A stretch of DNA of 36,214 nucleotides from JBELHO01 sp042091375 (GTDB taxonomy: Bacteria > Pseudomonadota > Gammaproteobacteria > Enterobacterales > Alteromonadaceae): contig JBELHO010000032.1 in assembly GCA_042091375.1 (NCBI GenBank), positions 1 to 36,214 on the forward strand, read 5' to 3'. A model generated the notes under the pieces. The model was not told where the DNA came from, did no database searches, and saw only the letters and a program-made list of their open reading frames with translations. The translations under genes were made by a program, and so were the position numbers. Every line of letters begins with the position of its first letter. Position 1 is the first letter of the stretch. This document shows, piece by piece, positions 16,986 through 24,781 of this stretch.

Positions 16986-17854
16986 TCTTTGTCCTCGTTG
17001 CTGGACATATTTGCTGTGCTAGCCCAGAAGTTGGTCACAATGATAATAATGCCACCCAATATCATTATGGCATTTAACTTTTCATCTAATAGCAGATAAG
17101 CGGCAATAATACCGTAAATAGGCTCTAAACTCAGGGCTATTGCAGCAGTTTGCGCCTTGAGTCGCTTTAATGCGTAATTAAATATTGAGTGTGCAAGTGC
17201 AGTAAAAACCACCCCTAACACAATCAACAGACCCAATTGTGTCGATGACAAGCTCACCGGCACAAGCAACATTATGGGTAACAGCCACAAGAAAGCAAAA
17301 AGATTTTGAAAAAACACCACTTGATGAGCCGGTGTTTTCTTGACAAATTTGCGATTACAAATGATCAATAATGCATAAGCTATAGCTGAAATAATACCTG
17401 ACACAGCGCCTGTGATCATCTGCAAATCGAAATGTGCTAAGGGTACAACAAGGCCAATACCTAATGTGCTAAGTAACGCTTGCAGCAGTGAGGTAAGACA
17501 AAACTTTTCATTAAAAAAAACCGGTTCGAGCACACTAACAAACACCGGAAATGTTGCAAAAGTGATCAGGCCAAGGGCCACAGTCGTCTGTTGAATAGCG
17601 TAAAAAAAACTCAGCCAATGTAAAGCCAACAATGCCCCAGTAAAGATTAATGCAACAAGTGATGCGCCATCTATGATCAGGCGTTTTTTTTCTGCAATGA
17701 CAATAAATACATATAAAGCAACTACGGCAAAAAAAGCTCGGCCGATAACAATTGTCGTTGCAGGTAAACTGAGCCATTTGGCAAATAACGCTGACAGAGC
17801 GAAAAGCAACACAGCACCATGTAAGGCTCCATAAGACTTAGTTAGATATGACAT
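16982..17854 (-). CDS. EamA/RhaT-family (DMT superfamily) transporter
   Basis: This 290-residue inner-membrane protein shows about ten hydrophobic segments in two five-helix halves, the EamA pattern of the drug/metabolite transporter superfamily. Landmarks are GRAFFAVVALY in helix 2, LITFATFPVFVSVLEP closing the first half, and ALSLEPIYGIIAAYLLLDE in the second half. The substrate cannot be inferred. It lies 15 bases downstream of hemB and is the last gene of the long tatA-to-EamA run; its stop overlaps the 3' end of gppA. Confidence 0.88.
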   Translation of the reverse strand: MSYLTKSYGALHGAVLLFALSALFAKWLSLPATTIVIGRAFFAVVALYVFIVIAEKKRLIIDGASLVALIFTGALLALHWLSFFYAIQQTTVALGLITFATFPVFVSVLEPVFFNEKFCLTSLLQALLSTLGIGLVVPLAHFDLQMITGAVSGIISAIAYALLIICNRKFVKKTPAHQVVFFQNLFAFLWLLPIMLLVPVSLSSTQLGLLIVLGVVFTALAHSIFNYALKRLKAQTAAIALSLEPIYGIIAAYLLLDEKLNAIMILGGIIIIVTNFWASTANMSSNEDKD

Positions 17855-17869
17855 CCAATCGTCACTGTA

Positions 17870-18910
17870 TTAACCATGCCCGTCATCATTTAGCCAGTGA
17901 GCAACCTGTTTAGCAAAATAAGTTAAGATACCGTCGGCACCAGCCCGCTTGAATGCCAACAGCCCTTCCATGACACAGGGTTTTTCCGCCAACCAACCTT
18001 GTTGAATAGCCGCAACATGCATAGCATACTCGCCACTGACTTGGTAAGCATAGGTCGGCACTTGAAAGGTATCTTTAGTGCGGCGCACTATATCCAAATA
18101 AGGCATACCCGGTTTGACCATTACCATGTCAGCGCCTTCACTAATATCTTGTGCAATCTCATGCATTGCCTCATTTGAGTTGGCAGGATCCATCTGATAG
18201 GATTTTTTATTACCTCCTTTGATGGTGTTTGCTGAACCCACCGCATCGCGAAATGGGCCGTAATAATGAGAGGCGTATTTCGCTGAATAAGCTAAGATTT
18301 TAGTATTGACATGACCCTGTTGTTCCAGTGCTTTTCTGATAGCACCAATACGACCATCCATCATATCAGATGGGGCAACAATATCAGCTCCAGCATCGGC
18401 ATGAGAGAGCGCTTGTTTAACTAAGATTTCTGTGGTGACATCGTTTAACACATAGCCTTGATCCTTGCCTTGATCGGCAATAACGCCGTCTTGACCATGG
18501 GTGGTAAACGGGTCAAGAGCAACATCGGTAATAACACCCAGTTCAGGATAATGCGCTTTTAAGGCTTTTACTGTCCTTTGCACTAGGCCTTCGGGGTTAT
18601 ATGCCTCCTCTGCATAGAGTGATTTTTTGCTGTTTGTTACCACAGGAAAGATAGCGACGGCAGGAATACCTAGGGCCACTAACTCCTCGGCTTCGTTTAG
18701 CAATAAATCGATGCTTTTCCGCTCTATGCCGGGCATAGAAGCAATAGCCTCTGACTGTTGCTCGCCTTCAAGTACAAATACAGGATAAATTAAATCATTT
18801 ACTGTCAGTTGATTTTCGGCCATTAACCGTCTAGAAAAATCATCTTTGCGCATACGTCGCATGCGCTTAGCTGGAAAATTTGCAAAGGTATTATTCATGG
18901 TAATTCTCAT
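17870..18910 (-). CDS. hemB: Delta-aminolevulinic acid dehydratase (porphobilinogen synthase)
   Basis: HemB condenses two 5-aminolevulinate molecules into porphobilinogen, the substrate of HemC encoded 13 kb away. The active-site lysines are Lys211 (YSAKYASHYYGPF) and the Schiff-base Lys266 (MVMVKPGMPYLDIV). The metal region reads DVALDPFTTHGQDG without the three zinc cysteines of E. coli HemB, so this is the Pseudomonas-like magnesium-responsive type. The first ATG gives 346 residues; a second ATG four codons later is also possible. The gene lies 17 bases downstream of the GGDEF gene, in an unusual run with tatABC-tatD. Confidence 0.96.
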   Translation of the reverse strand: MRITMNNTFANFPAKRMRRMRKDDFSRRLMAENQLTVNDLIYPVFVLEGEQQSEAIASMPGIERKSIDLLLNEAEELVALGIPAVAIFPVVTNSKKSLYAEEAYNPEGLVQRTVKALKAHYPELGVITDVALDPFTTHGQDGVIADQGKDQGYVLNDVTTEILVKQALSHADAGADIVAPSDMMDGRIGAIRKALEQQGHVNTKILAYSAKYASHYYGPFRDAVGSANTIKGGNKKSYQMDPANSNEAMHEIAQDISEGADMVMVKPGMPYLDIVRRTKDTFQVPTYAYQVSGEYAMHVAAIQQGWLAEKPCVMEGLLAFKRAGADGILTYFAKQVAHWLNDDGHG

Positions 18911-18927
18911 ATCTTATCGTATTGTTA

Positions 18928-20754
18928 TCAATCGACTGAGGGTATGCTAATACGCCGACTAATCACTTGGTTTCTGCCTTGATTTTTTGCAGTATATAAA
19001 GCTTTATCTGCAGCAGTGAACAAATGCTCTGGCAATGCCATTTTCTCGTGTAAATAAGTGCTCACACCACAACTGATAGTCAATGATAATGGTTTTGCCT
19101 TATTGTTAAATACTGAAGTTTCAACCTTAAGCCTAAGCTCTTCAGCAAGGGCAATGGCACCCGCTTCATTGGTTTCGGGGAGGACCAAGCAAAATTCTTC
19201 ACCGCCATATCGACAACCAACATCAGAACTGCGGCTAAGACAGTGTTTGACTATCTTCGCTAAACCAATTAAACAATTATCGCCGGCTAAATGACCGTGA
19301 GTGTCATTGACTTGTTTGAAGTGATCAATATCTATCACCACCAAACTCAAGGGAGTCAAATTACGGCGGCTACGCCGAAATTCAGCGGTAATTTTTTGAT
19401 CGTAAAATCTTCGATTATAAAGTCCAGTGAGTGAGTCTAAGGTATTTTTTAATTCAAGTTCACGATTGACATCAGCTAATTCTTGCAAAGCAATGTTCAA
19501 TTCTAAGGTTCGCTCTTGCACCCGTAATTCGAGTTGTTCTTGGTTTTCATTTTGCAGTTGTAATAACTCTTCTTGCGCTTCACGTGAAATCATTTCATTT
19601 TGCAGTGCTTCTTGTTGTGCAATCCGTTTAGCCTCAAGTTGTTCTGTATATTGGCGGCTCAATAGAAAACTGATCAAAAAACTGTTTAACCAAAAAGCAA
19701 CAGTAAACAGCGAAGCATTAAACTGCTGCCAACCGTGTAAAACAATATTGGTCAAATAAACCACAGACTGAATAACAAATACTAGGGTAAACAAACGCGC
19801 TATTCCCTGACCTGATTTGATCAAAATCACACCCAAAAAGATCAATAAAATACTCACCAGTAAATTAATTAGGTTGGCTATGATCAAATTAACGTCGAGA
19901 CTAAAAAAAATACAGGCTGGTATGTAAGCCAATAGAGCCGCAATAACTAACTTAAAAATCATATACAACAAATGGTGATTGAATTGTAATGAAAATAATT
20001 CGGCGCTAAACCAAAGAACAAGTATCGCCGAACAAGACATAAATACCGGTAACTCTATTCTACTAAGCACACTCAATACCCCAAGAGCATCATAGTTAGT
20101 CATGCCATAAAAAACAGTAAGCAATAGCGCTTGGGTTAAAAAGTACCCAGACAGCAAGAGTATTTTTCGATTGCGATTAACCGTAAAAATTATCAATAAA
20201 ATAAGTGACAACATGGCAATACTGCCAATTGCTACACCGGAAATAAATGATCTACTTGACTGTTTTTCTACAAAAGGGATAGCTGCCATAGCCTTAATAG
20301 GCAGCGTCACTTGACCAGCAGAATTAAGCATGACAAAAAGTGTACTCTGTTGATCAGCAGCAAGAGAAAATTGTCCCGTTACCCCATTGTTGAGGTGTTT
20401 TTGCAAGGCAATTTGCTTACTCTGCGAATTTTTGTCGACAATGTATAGTTGACCACCAATGAAATGTATTGCGTCATTGATAATTAAAAAATAACTTTGT
20501 GGCTTGTGACTGAGATTAACTACATCAACCTTGAGCCAATTCCTGCCTTTGACTAATTGCGCATTTTTAGCTGGCAGGGTTTGCCAAACTGATGGGGGTA
20601 AATTAAAAACTTGCTCAGATGGTAATATTTGACCTTGTAGCACAGGAAGTTGATGAATTTTAGTGATGAGCACTTGCTCGGCATCAAGGGCTGATGCCAT
20701 TGCCACTATTTGAGTGGCAATATACAACTGAGCAAAGATGAAAACTGCGCGCAT
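18928..20754 (-). CDS. Membrane diguanylate cyclase, 7TM with periplasmic sensor domain
   Basis: This protein of about 608 residues has a signal peptide (MRAVFIFAQL...), a beta-rich periplasmic domain resembling 7TMR-DISM extracellular domains (to about 175), seven membrane segments (about 180-380), a coiled coil (about 385-450) and a C-terminal GGDEF domain. The active-site motif is GGEEF, preceded by an RSSD inhibitory I-site at the right spacing, so it should make c-di-GMP and be product-inhibited. I chose the ATG at 20754; in-frame TTG codons at 20766 (with GGGGGA upstream) and 20778 are alternatives. It overlaps or abuts tatD, so it is probably co-transcribed with the tat genes. The ligand is unknown. 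Confidence 0.85.
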   Translation of the reverse strand: MRAVFIFAQLYIATQIVAMASALDAEQVLITKIHQLPVLQGQILPSEQVFNLPPSVWQTLPAKNAQLVKGRNWLKVDVVNLSHKPQSYFLIINDAIHFIGGQLYIVDKNSQSKQIALQKHLNNGVTGQFSLAADQQSTLFVMLNSAGQVTLPIKAMAAIPFVEKQSSRSFISGVAIGSIAMLSLILLIIFTVNRNRKILLLSGYFLTQALLLTVFYGMTNYDALGVLSVLSRIELPVFMSCSAILVLWFSAELFSLQFNHHLLYMIFKLVIAALLAYIPACIFFSLDVNLIIANLINLLVSILLIFLGVILIKSGQGIARLFTLVFVIQSVVYLTNIVLHGWQQFNASLFTVAFWLNSFLISFLLSRQYTEQLEAKRIAQQEALQNEMISREAQEELLQLQNENQEQLELRVQERTLELNIALQELADVNRELELKNTLDSLTGLYNRRFYDQKITAEFRRSRRNLTPLSLVVIDIDHFKQVNDTHGHLAGDNCLIGLAKIVKHCLSRSSDVGCRYGGEEFCLVLPETNEAGAIALAEELRLKVETSVFNNKAKPLSLTISCGVSTYLHEKMALPEHLFTAADKALYTAKNQGRNQVISRRISIPSVD

Positions 20755-20762
20755 ACAATTGA

Positions 20763-21551
20763 TCAACTTGTCCCCCAATTAAATACTTTTTTACTATTGG
20801 CCTGTGTTTGCTCCACTATGTCATCTACCGAATAGTTGCTGTGATGGGCTATTGATTGCACTATATGTGCCAAATGATAAGGCTCATTTCGACTACTTTT
20901 CGGTTTTGGCTTTATAGTCCGTGGCAATAAATAAGGTGCATCTGTTTCAATCATCAATCGGTCAAGAGGAATATACTGAACAATATCTCTCAGGGTTTGA
21001 CCGCGCCTTTGATCACACAGCCAACCGGTAATACCTATGTACATGCCGAGATTTAAGCACTGTCTTAATTCAATTAAATCACCTGTGAAACAATGTGTTA
21101 CCATAGTAGGAAGGTTACCCTCAGCTGAGGTTAACACATTAATCCAAGCAGCGAATGCATCGCGCTGATGTAAAAATAAAGGCAGTTGCAATTGTTGTGC
21201 TAATTGTACTTGCTCAGCAAAGATACGCAGTTGCTGCGCTGGTGCAGAAAAATTTCGATTAAAATCTAAGCCACATTCGCCAATAGCCTTTACCCAAGCA
21301 TTGCCTGCCAAGTCTGCTAATTGTTGTAAATAATCATCATCAACCCGATCTGCATCGTGGGGATGAATACCTACTGTGCAACGCAAATAGTCTGGGTGTG
21401 CTTGGCAAAGTGCAATTGCCTGGCGACTGACCTCTACACTAGTACCCGTGACTAGCATACCAGTAATACCATGAGAGACAGCCCGAGCGATAACCGAACT
21501 GCGATCACGATCAAATCGCGAATTAGTTAAGTTAACACCAATATCAATCAA
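20763..21551 (-). CDS. tatD: TatD-family metal-dependent DNase
   Basis: This 262-residue TIM-barrel metallohydrolase closely follows E. coli TatD: MIDIGVNLTNSRFDRD, VGIHPHDAD, the metal ligand in IGECGLDFNRNF, HCFTGDLIEL, YIGITGWLCDQRRG and IETDAPYLLPR. TatD is a Mg-dependent 3'-5' exonuclease linked to DNA repair; despite its name it is not needed for Tat export. The start is TTG, with GGA 8 bases upstream. It lies 12 bases after a small secreted-protein gene inserted between tatC and tatD. Confidence 0.95.
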   Translation of the reverse strand: MIDIGVNLTNSRFDRDRSSVIARAVSHGITGMLVTGTSVEVSRQAIALCQAHPDYLRCTVGIHPHDADRVDDDYLQQLADLAGNAWVKAIGECGLDFNRNFSAPAQQLRIFAEQVQLAQQLQLPLFLHQRDAFAAWINVLTSAEGNLPTMVTHCFTGDLIELRQCLNLGMYIGITGWLCDQRRGQTLRDIVQYIPLDRLMIETDAPYLLPRTIKPKPKSSRNEPYHLAHIVQSIAHHSNYSVDDIVEQTQANSKKVFNWGTS

Positions 21552-21563
21552 AACACTGTTCCA

Positions 21564-22145
21564 CTATTTTGATCGTTTAACGCGAATAGTGCGTTTACTG
21601 CCTACTTTTTTCAACCTATAGGAGCCTAAAGCTCCTTTAGACACTTCGACCTGATCACCGACAGTTAACTTGATCTTATCACTGCCGGTTTGCTTCCACT
21701 TTTGGTCGTTATCGAAAACGATATTCCATTTACCCCGTATTGACTTCTCAACTGATTTTATTGTGAAAATTACCTCGGTTAATTGCTCGCTTTGCGCACT
21801 GGGTTTGCTGGTTATATTTTCGCTACCAAACTTTTCAACTTGTTGTAAATCAGTGGTTATTTGCTCAGTGGTCGGTGATATTCTAGCCGTGGTTTGCGAG
21901 CCAGTAGCAGCCACTTGTCGCGCAGTAGCATCGACACCATCACGATTGTTGTTTTTACTGCTGGTATGGTTGGCTACCTTAGCTTGATCACTGTTGAGTG
22001 ACTTGGCAATCTCGTCATAACACAACAGCCGAACTAAACTGTCTTTTTTTTGAGAGCAGACCATTAGATCTTCAGAGATTTGCGCCAAGCAGCTATTGCT
22101 AAAAGACAGTAGCAACATTGGAGTTACTATGCGTAGTAATTTCAT
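21564..22145 (-). CDS. Secreted protein of unknown function in the tat operon
   Basis: This 193-residue protein has a signal peptide (MKLLRIVTPMLLLSFSNSCLA, cleavage after the Ala). The mature N-terminus has two cysteines in a pattern MVCSQKKDSLVRLLCYDEIA, which resembles the Cys...CYD or CFD motif of several small secreted families such as the T6SS-associated VasI group. A Ser/Thr/Gln-rich linker (about 50-115) follows. The C-terminal domain (about 118-193) is basic and beta-rich, with VGDQVEVSKGALGSYRLKKVG, an SH3-like look, ending IRVKRSK. I do not know the family. The ATG overlaps the tatC stop as TGATG, implying coupling. No twin-arginine motif is present, so it is probably Sec-exported. 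Confidence 0.7.
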   Translation of the reverse strand: MKLLRIVTPMLLLSFSNSCLAQISEDLMVCSQKKDSLVRLLCYDEIAKSLNSDQAKVANHTSSKNNNRDGVDATARQVAATGSQTTARISPTTEQITTDLQQVEKFGSENITSKPSAQSEQLTEVIFTIKSVEKSIRGKWNIVFDNDQKWKQTGSDKIKLTVGDQVEVSKGALGSYRLKKVGSKRTIRVKRSK

Positions 22146-22900
22146 CAACCAATTTCCTTCGAATGTGTATTTTGTTTTTTCTTTTGATGCATTGCGGCGA
22201 CTGCCAAGCCGACTTCAAATAAAAGTAACATAGGTACCGCCAGCATAGTTTGTGAAATAATATCTGGAGGGGTTAACAACATACCGATGACAAAAGCAGC
22301 CACAATGATATAAGGCCTTTTTTTGCGCAAACTGTCAACATCAGTAAATCCAGTCCAACATAAAAGCACAATAACCACAGGGATTTCAAAAGCAAGTCCA
22401 AAAGCAAAAAATAACTTTAAAACAAAATCTAAATAGCTACTGATATCTGTTGCAATAGTAACACCATCAGGCGCTACCGAGGTAAAAAATCCAAATATTA
22501 CTGGAAAGACTAGATAGTATGAAAACACAATACCACCATAAAATAGTAAGGTGCTGCCAAACATTAACGGCGCAACAAGACGCTTTTCATTGCGGTATAA
22601 ACCCGGCGCAATAAAAGACCAAATTTGATATAAAACATAAGGCATGGCAATAAATAAAGAAAGCACCATAGTAAGTTTAAATGGCGCCAAAAAGGAGGAG
22701 GCCACCTCGGTTGCAATCATTTGACCATTGTCAGGTAAACTCGCTTTCAAAGGCTGGGCAACATATGCATAAATATCATTGGCAAAGTAAACCAAACCAC
22801 AAAAAATAACCAGTACGCTGATAATGATATGTAACAGGCGAGTCCTCAACTCTAAAAGGTGATCAAACAAACTGTATTCTTTTATCTTCGATGTCGTCAT
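22145..22900 (-). CDS. tatC: Sec-independent protein translocase TatC
   Basis: TatC is the six-helix receptor of the twin-arginine translocase. The 251 residues carry the family marks: LFDHLLELRTRLL at the N-terminus, the loop region ATEVASSFLAPFKLTMVLSL, PYVLYQIWSFIAPGLY, and GLAFEIPVVIVLL. Six hydrophobic segments are visible. The ATG overlaps the tatB stop (ATGA), and its own stop overlaps the ATG of the next gene. Confidence 0.98.
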   Translation of the reverse strand: MTTSKIKEYSLFDHLLELRTRLLHIIISVLVIFCGLVYFANDIYAYVAQPLKASLPDNGQMIATEVASSFLAPFKLTMVLSLFIAMPYVLYQIWSFIAPGLYRNEKRLVAPLMFGSTLLFYGGIVFSYYLVFPVIFGFFTSVAPDGVTIATDISSYLDFVLKLFFAFGLAFEIPVVIVLLCWTGFTDVDSLRKKRPYIIVAAFVIGMLLTPPDIISQTMLAVPMLLLFEVGLAVAAMHQKKKQNTHSKEIG

Positions 22901-23262
22901 TTTGATTGGTTGTTATTTTCCCTGTTATTTTTCATGTCGGTGTTATCTTCACCTGAGTGCGCAGACTGTTGTTTGTATGGCTCATTAACCATTGCTGCTG
23001 CTTCTTTCAAGGCATTGACAGAGTCAGCAACTTCAGGAGATAAATTTTCCATATTTGATTGCTCAGCTTTTTTTAAGTGGTCATGTAATTCTTGTATACG
23101 CAACTCTTCACTTAATTCGGTTTTGATATTGTCACTAAAACGTCTAATACCTGAGATCCAGGATCGAACCGAGCGAATAGCCCCAGGTAACCTGTCTGGG
23201 CCCAATACTACCAGTCCTATGATGGCAATTAACAATAATTCCCAAAATCCAATATCAAACAT
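22897..23262 (-). CDS. tatB: Sec-independent protein translocase TatB
   Basis: This 121-residue protein has one N-terminal membrane helix (FDIGFWELLLIAIIGLVVLG), the GPDRLP hinge, a long amphipathic helix and a charged, Asn-rich tail. The Glu in the membrane helix and GPxRLP hinge mark TatB rather than TatA. It lies 3 bases after tatA and overlaps tatC by 4. Confidence 0.97.
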   Translation of the reverse strand: MFDIGFWELLLIAIIGLVVLGPDRLPGAIRSVRSWISGIRRFSDNIKTELSEELRIQELHDHLKKAEQSNMENLSPEVADSVNALKEAAAMVNEPYKQQSAHSGEDNTDMKNNRENNNQSK

Positions 23263-23265
23263 CTG

Positions 23266-23502
23266 CTAAGCTTTATCTTTACTGGTGCTTTTATCTTTTA
23301 CATCAACACTGGTTTCACTGTTGTTATTATCGGAAAGCGCTTCAGCAGTGCTTTTTTCAGCAACATCATCGGTAACAGATTTTTTAAAACCTTTGACGGC
23401 TGAGCCTAGATCAGTACCAATGTTACGCAATTTCTTGGTGCCAAATAATAAAATCACAATCACGGCAATAATCACTAATTGCCAAATACCTATACCACCC
23501 AT
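23266..23502 (-). CDS. tatA: Sec-independent protein translocase TatA
   Basis: This 78-residue pore component begins MGGIGIWQLVIIAVIVILLFG, then the FGTKKLRN hinge and the amphipathic helix with DLGSAVKGFKKS. I chose the second ATG (23500-23502), because AGAGGA at 23511-23516 is 8 bases upstream of it and only 2 from the first ATG at 23508; this start also matches E. coli TatA. It is the first gene of the run tatABC-unknown-tatD-GGDEF-hemB-EamA. Confidence 0.97.
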   Translation of the reverse strand: MGGIGIWQLVIIAVIVILLFGTKKLRNIGTDLGSAVKGFKKSVTDDVAEKSTAEALSDNNNSETSVDVKDKSTSKDKA

Positions 23503-23582
23503 AAACATATTCCTCTCATTTAAGCTCCCTTATAATATACACCAAAGCGGCAGTAAAAGGCCAATTACACAATGAGTTAACC

Positions 23583-23610
23583 TTGTATTTAGCGGTAGTT
23601 TAAGTATAAA
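23583..23610 (+). promoter_or_regulatory. Possible promoter of the 23.7 kb exported protein
   Basis: TTGTAT (23583-23588) and TATAAA (23605-23610) are separated by 16 bases. Transcription would begin near 23617, only a few bases before the first ATG at 23620. This favours the later TTG start with a ribosome site. Confidence 0.35.
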
Positions 23611-23664
23611 GTAAATCAAATGAGGGTGTTCAATGTTCAGTTCACGTCTGGAGAGTTAAGCGCA

Positions 23665-24681
23665 TTGATTTATCGATTTTGTGTAAATACAGCTATCGTA
23701 TTTTTTGCGAGTATATGTGGCCAAGTCAACGCCGCACAAATCCTTGTTGATAAAATGCCTGAGCATGCGCAAAACCAGCAATCAGCCGATAAGCCAACCA
23801 CATCAGAACAGCAAAACAGTAAAAAGCAACCCCATTGGATAGAACAAATACACCATTCGGTATCTGACTCAGTGTATCAATCAGCTGTTTGGTTTGATCG
23901 TTTTTTTGTTAATGAAAATAATGATTATGAAAGTCCTAAAACCAATGCCCGGATCAGACTTGGCTGGAAACCTCAAGCGAGAGATTGGAATGGTATTGAA
24001 GCGCGATTTCGCATAAAAGTCAGATTGCCTCATTTTGAAGATAAAGTAGATTTAATTCTGTCTGATGATGAAGAAACTGCACAAAACCAACTTCCTTTTG
24101 ACAGTACAAATAATCAAGCAGACTTGGGTGATGAACGTTTTGCCGCAGCCTTGCGTTACACTCATAACCCCAATAGAAAGCGGTTATTGGAATCGAGAAT
24201 AGGCATCTCTGGTGGTGATTTATTTTTCAAAGTGAGACACAAACGATATTTACACTGGCAACAAAAACACAGTGTGCGCATAGAGCCATCAATTTTCTAT
24301 TTTATTGGTGATGGCTTGGGCGCTAAACTACAGCTTGAATATGATTACCAGTTTAATGCGATCACGCAGTACCGCATAAATTATAGTATCAGGGGCTCTG
24401 AAGACTTCAGTGGCGCTAAGTGGAAACACGGCTTTTATCAACTCAAACAACTCGGCAGTAAGCGTGCATCAATTTGGGGTTTAAAAGTTCAAGGGGTGCG
24501 CAATAGTGAACGTGGTTATGATGTCGACAAATACACCTTGAGCTATCGCTATCGCTTTAATGCCTTGAGAAAATGGTTGTTTTTTGAAGTTGAACCCTTT
24601 TTACAATGGCCTGAAGATCAAGACTACCGCACTACACCGGGTATGATTTTTCGCATCGAAGGTTATTTCGACAAAGGCTAA
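23665..24681 (+). CDS. Exported protein, possible outer-membrane beta-barrel, unknown function
   Basis: I do not recognise a named family. The frame opens at an ATG at 23620, but that start has no ribosome site and a 38-residue pre-cleavage leader. The TTG at 23665 has GGAGAG 9 bases upstream and gives a normal signal peptide, cleaved in QVNAAQ. The mature protein has a Gln-rich linker, then a long region of alternating polar and hydrophobic residues with many Tyr, Arg and Trp (ARIRLGWKPQ, RFRIKVRLP, YRYRFNALRKWLFFEVEPF), suggestive of beta-strands in an outer-membrane barrel, though it ends in Gly rather than an aromatic. It is divergent from tatA; no twin-arginine motif. Confidence 0.6.
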   Translation: MIYRFCVNTAIVFFASICGQVNAAQILVDKMPEHAQNQQSADKPTTSEQQNSKKQPHWIEQIHHSVSDSVYQSAVWFDRFFVNENNDYESPKTNARIRLGWKPQARDWNGIEARFRIKVRLPHFEDKVDLILSDDEETAQNQLPFDSTNNQADLGDERFAAALRYTHNPNRKRLLESRIGISGGDLFFKVRHKRYLHWQQKHSVRIEPSIFYFIGDGLGAKLQLEYDYQFNAITQYRINYSIRGSEDFSGAKWKHGFYQLKQLGSKRASIWGLKVQGVRNSERGYDVDKYTLSYRYRFNALRKWLFFEVEPFLQWPEDQDYRTTPGMIFRIEGYFDKG

Positions 24682-24724
24682 GTGTTGTCGGCCTGTAGTC
24701 AAATATTCAGAGGTTAATGATATA

Positions 24725-24759
24725 CTTGACAACCAACTGTTCGCCACTTGGTTGTCAAG
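24725..24759. repeat. Perfect 12-bp inverted repeat between convergent genes
   Basis: The arm 24725-24736 (cttgacaaccaa) is the exact reverse complement of 24748-24759, with an 11-base loop. It lies 44 bases after the stop of the exported-protein gene and 23 before the stop of the GGDEF-EAL gene. There is no T-run on either strand, so it is either a weak bidirectional terminator, an mRNA 3'-end stabiliser or a palindromic protein-binding site. Confidence 0.8.
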
Positions 24760-24781
24760 CAGATAAAACCCATGTCAATAC

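Noticed and set aside
22859..23269. 136-codon open frame antisense to tatB
   Set aside because: It mirrors tatB and the start of tatC, both certain genes; composition is that of a shadow frame.
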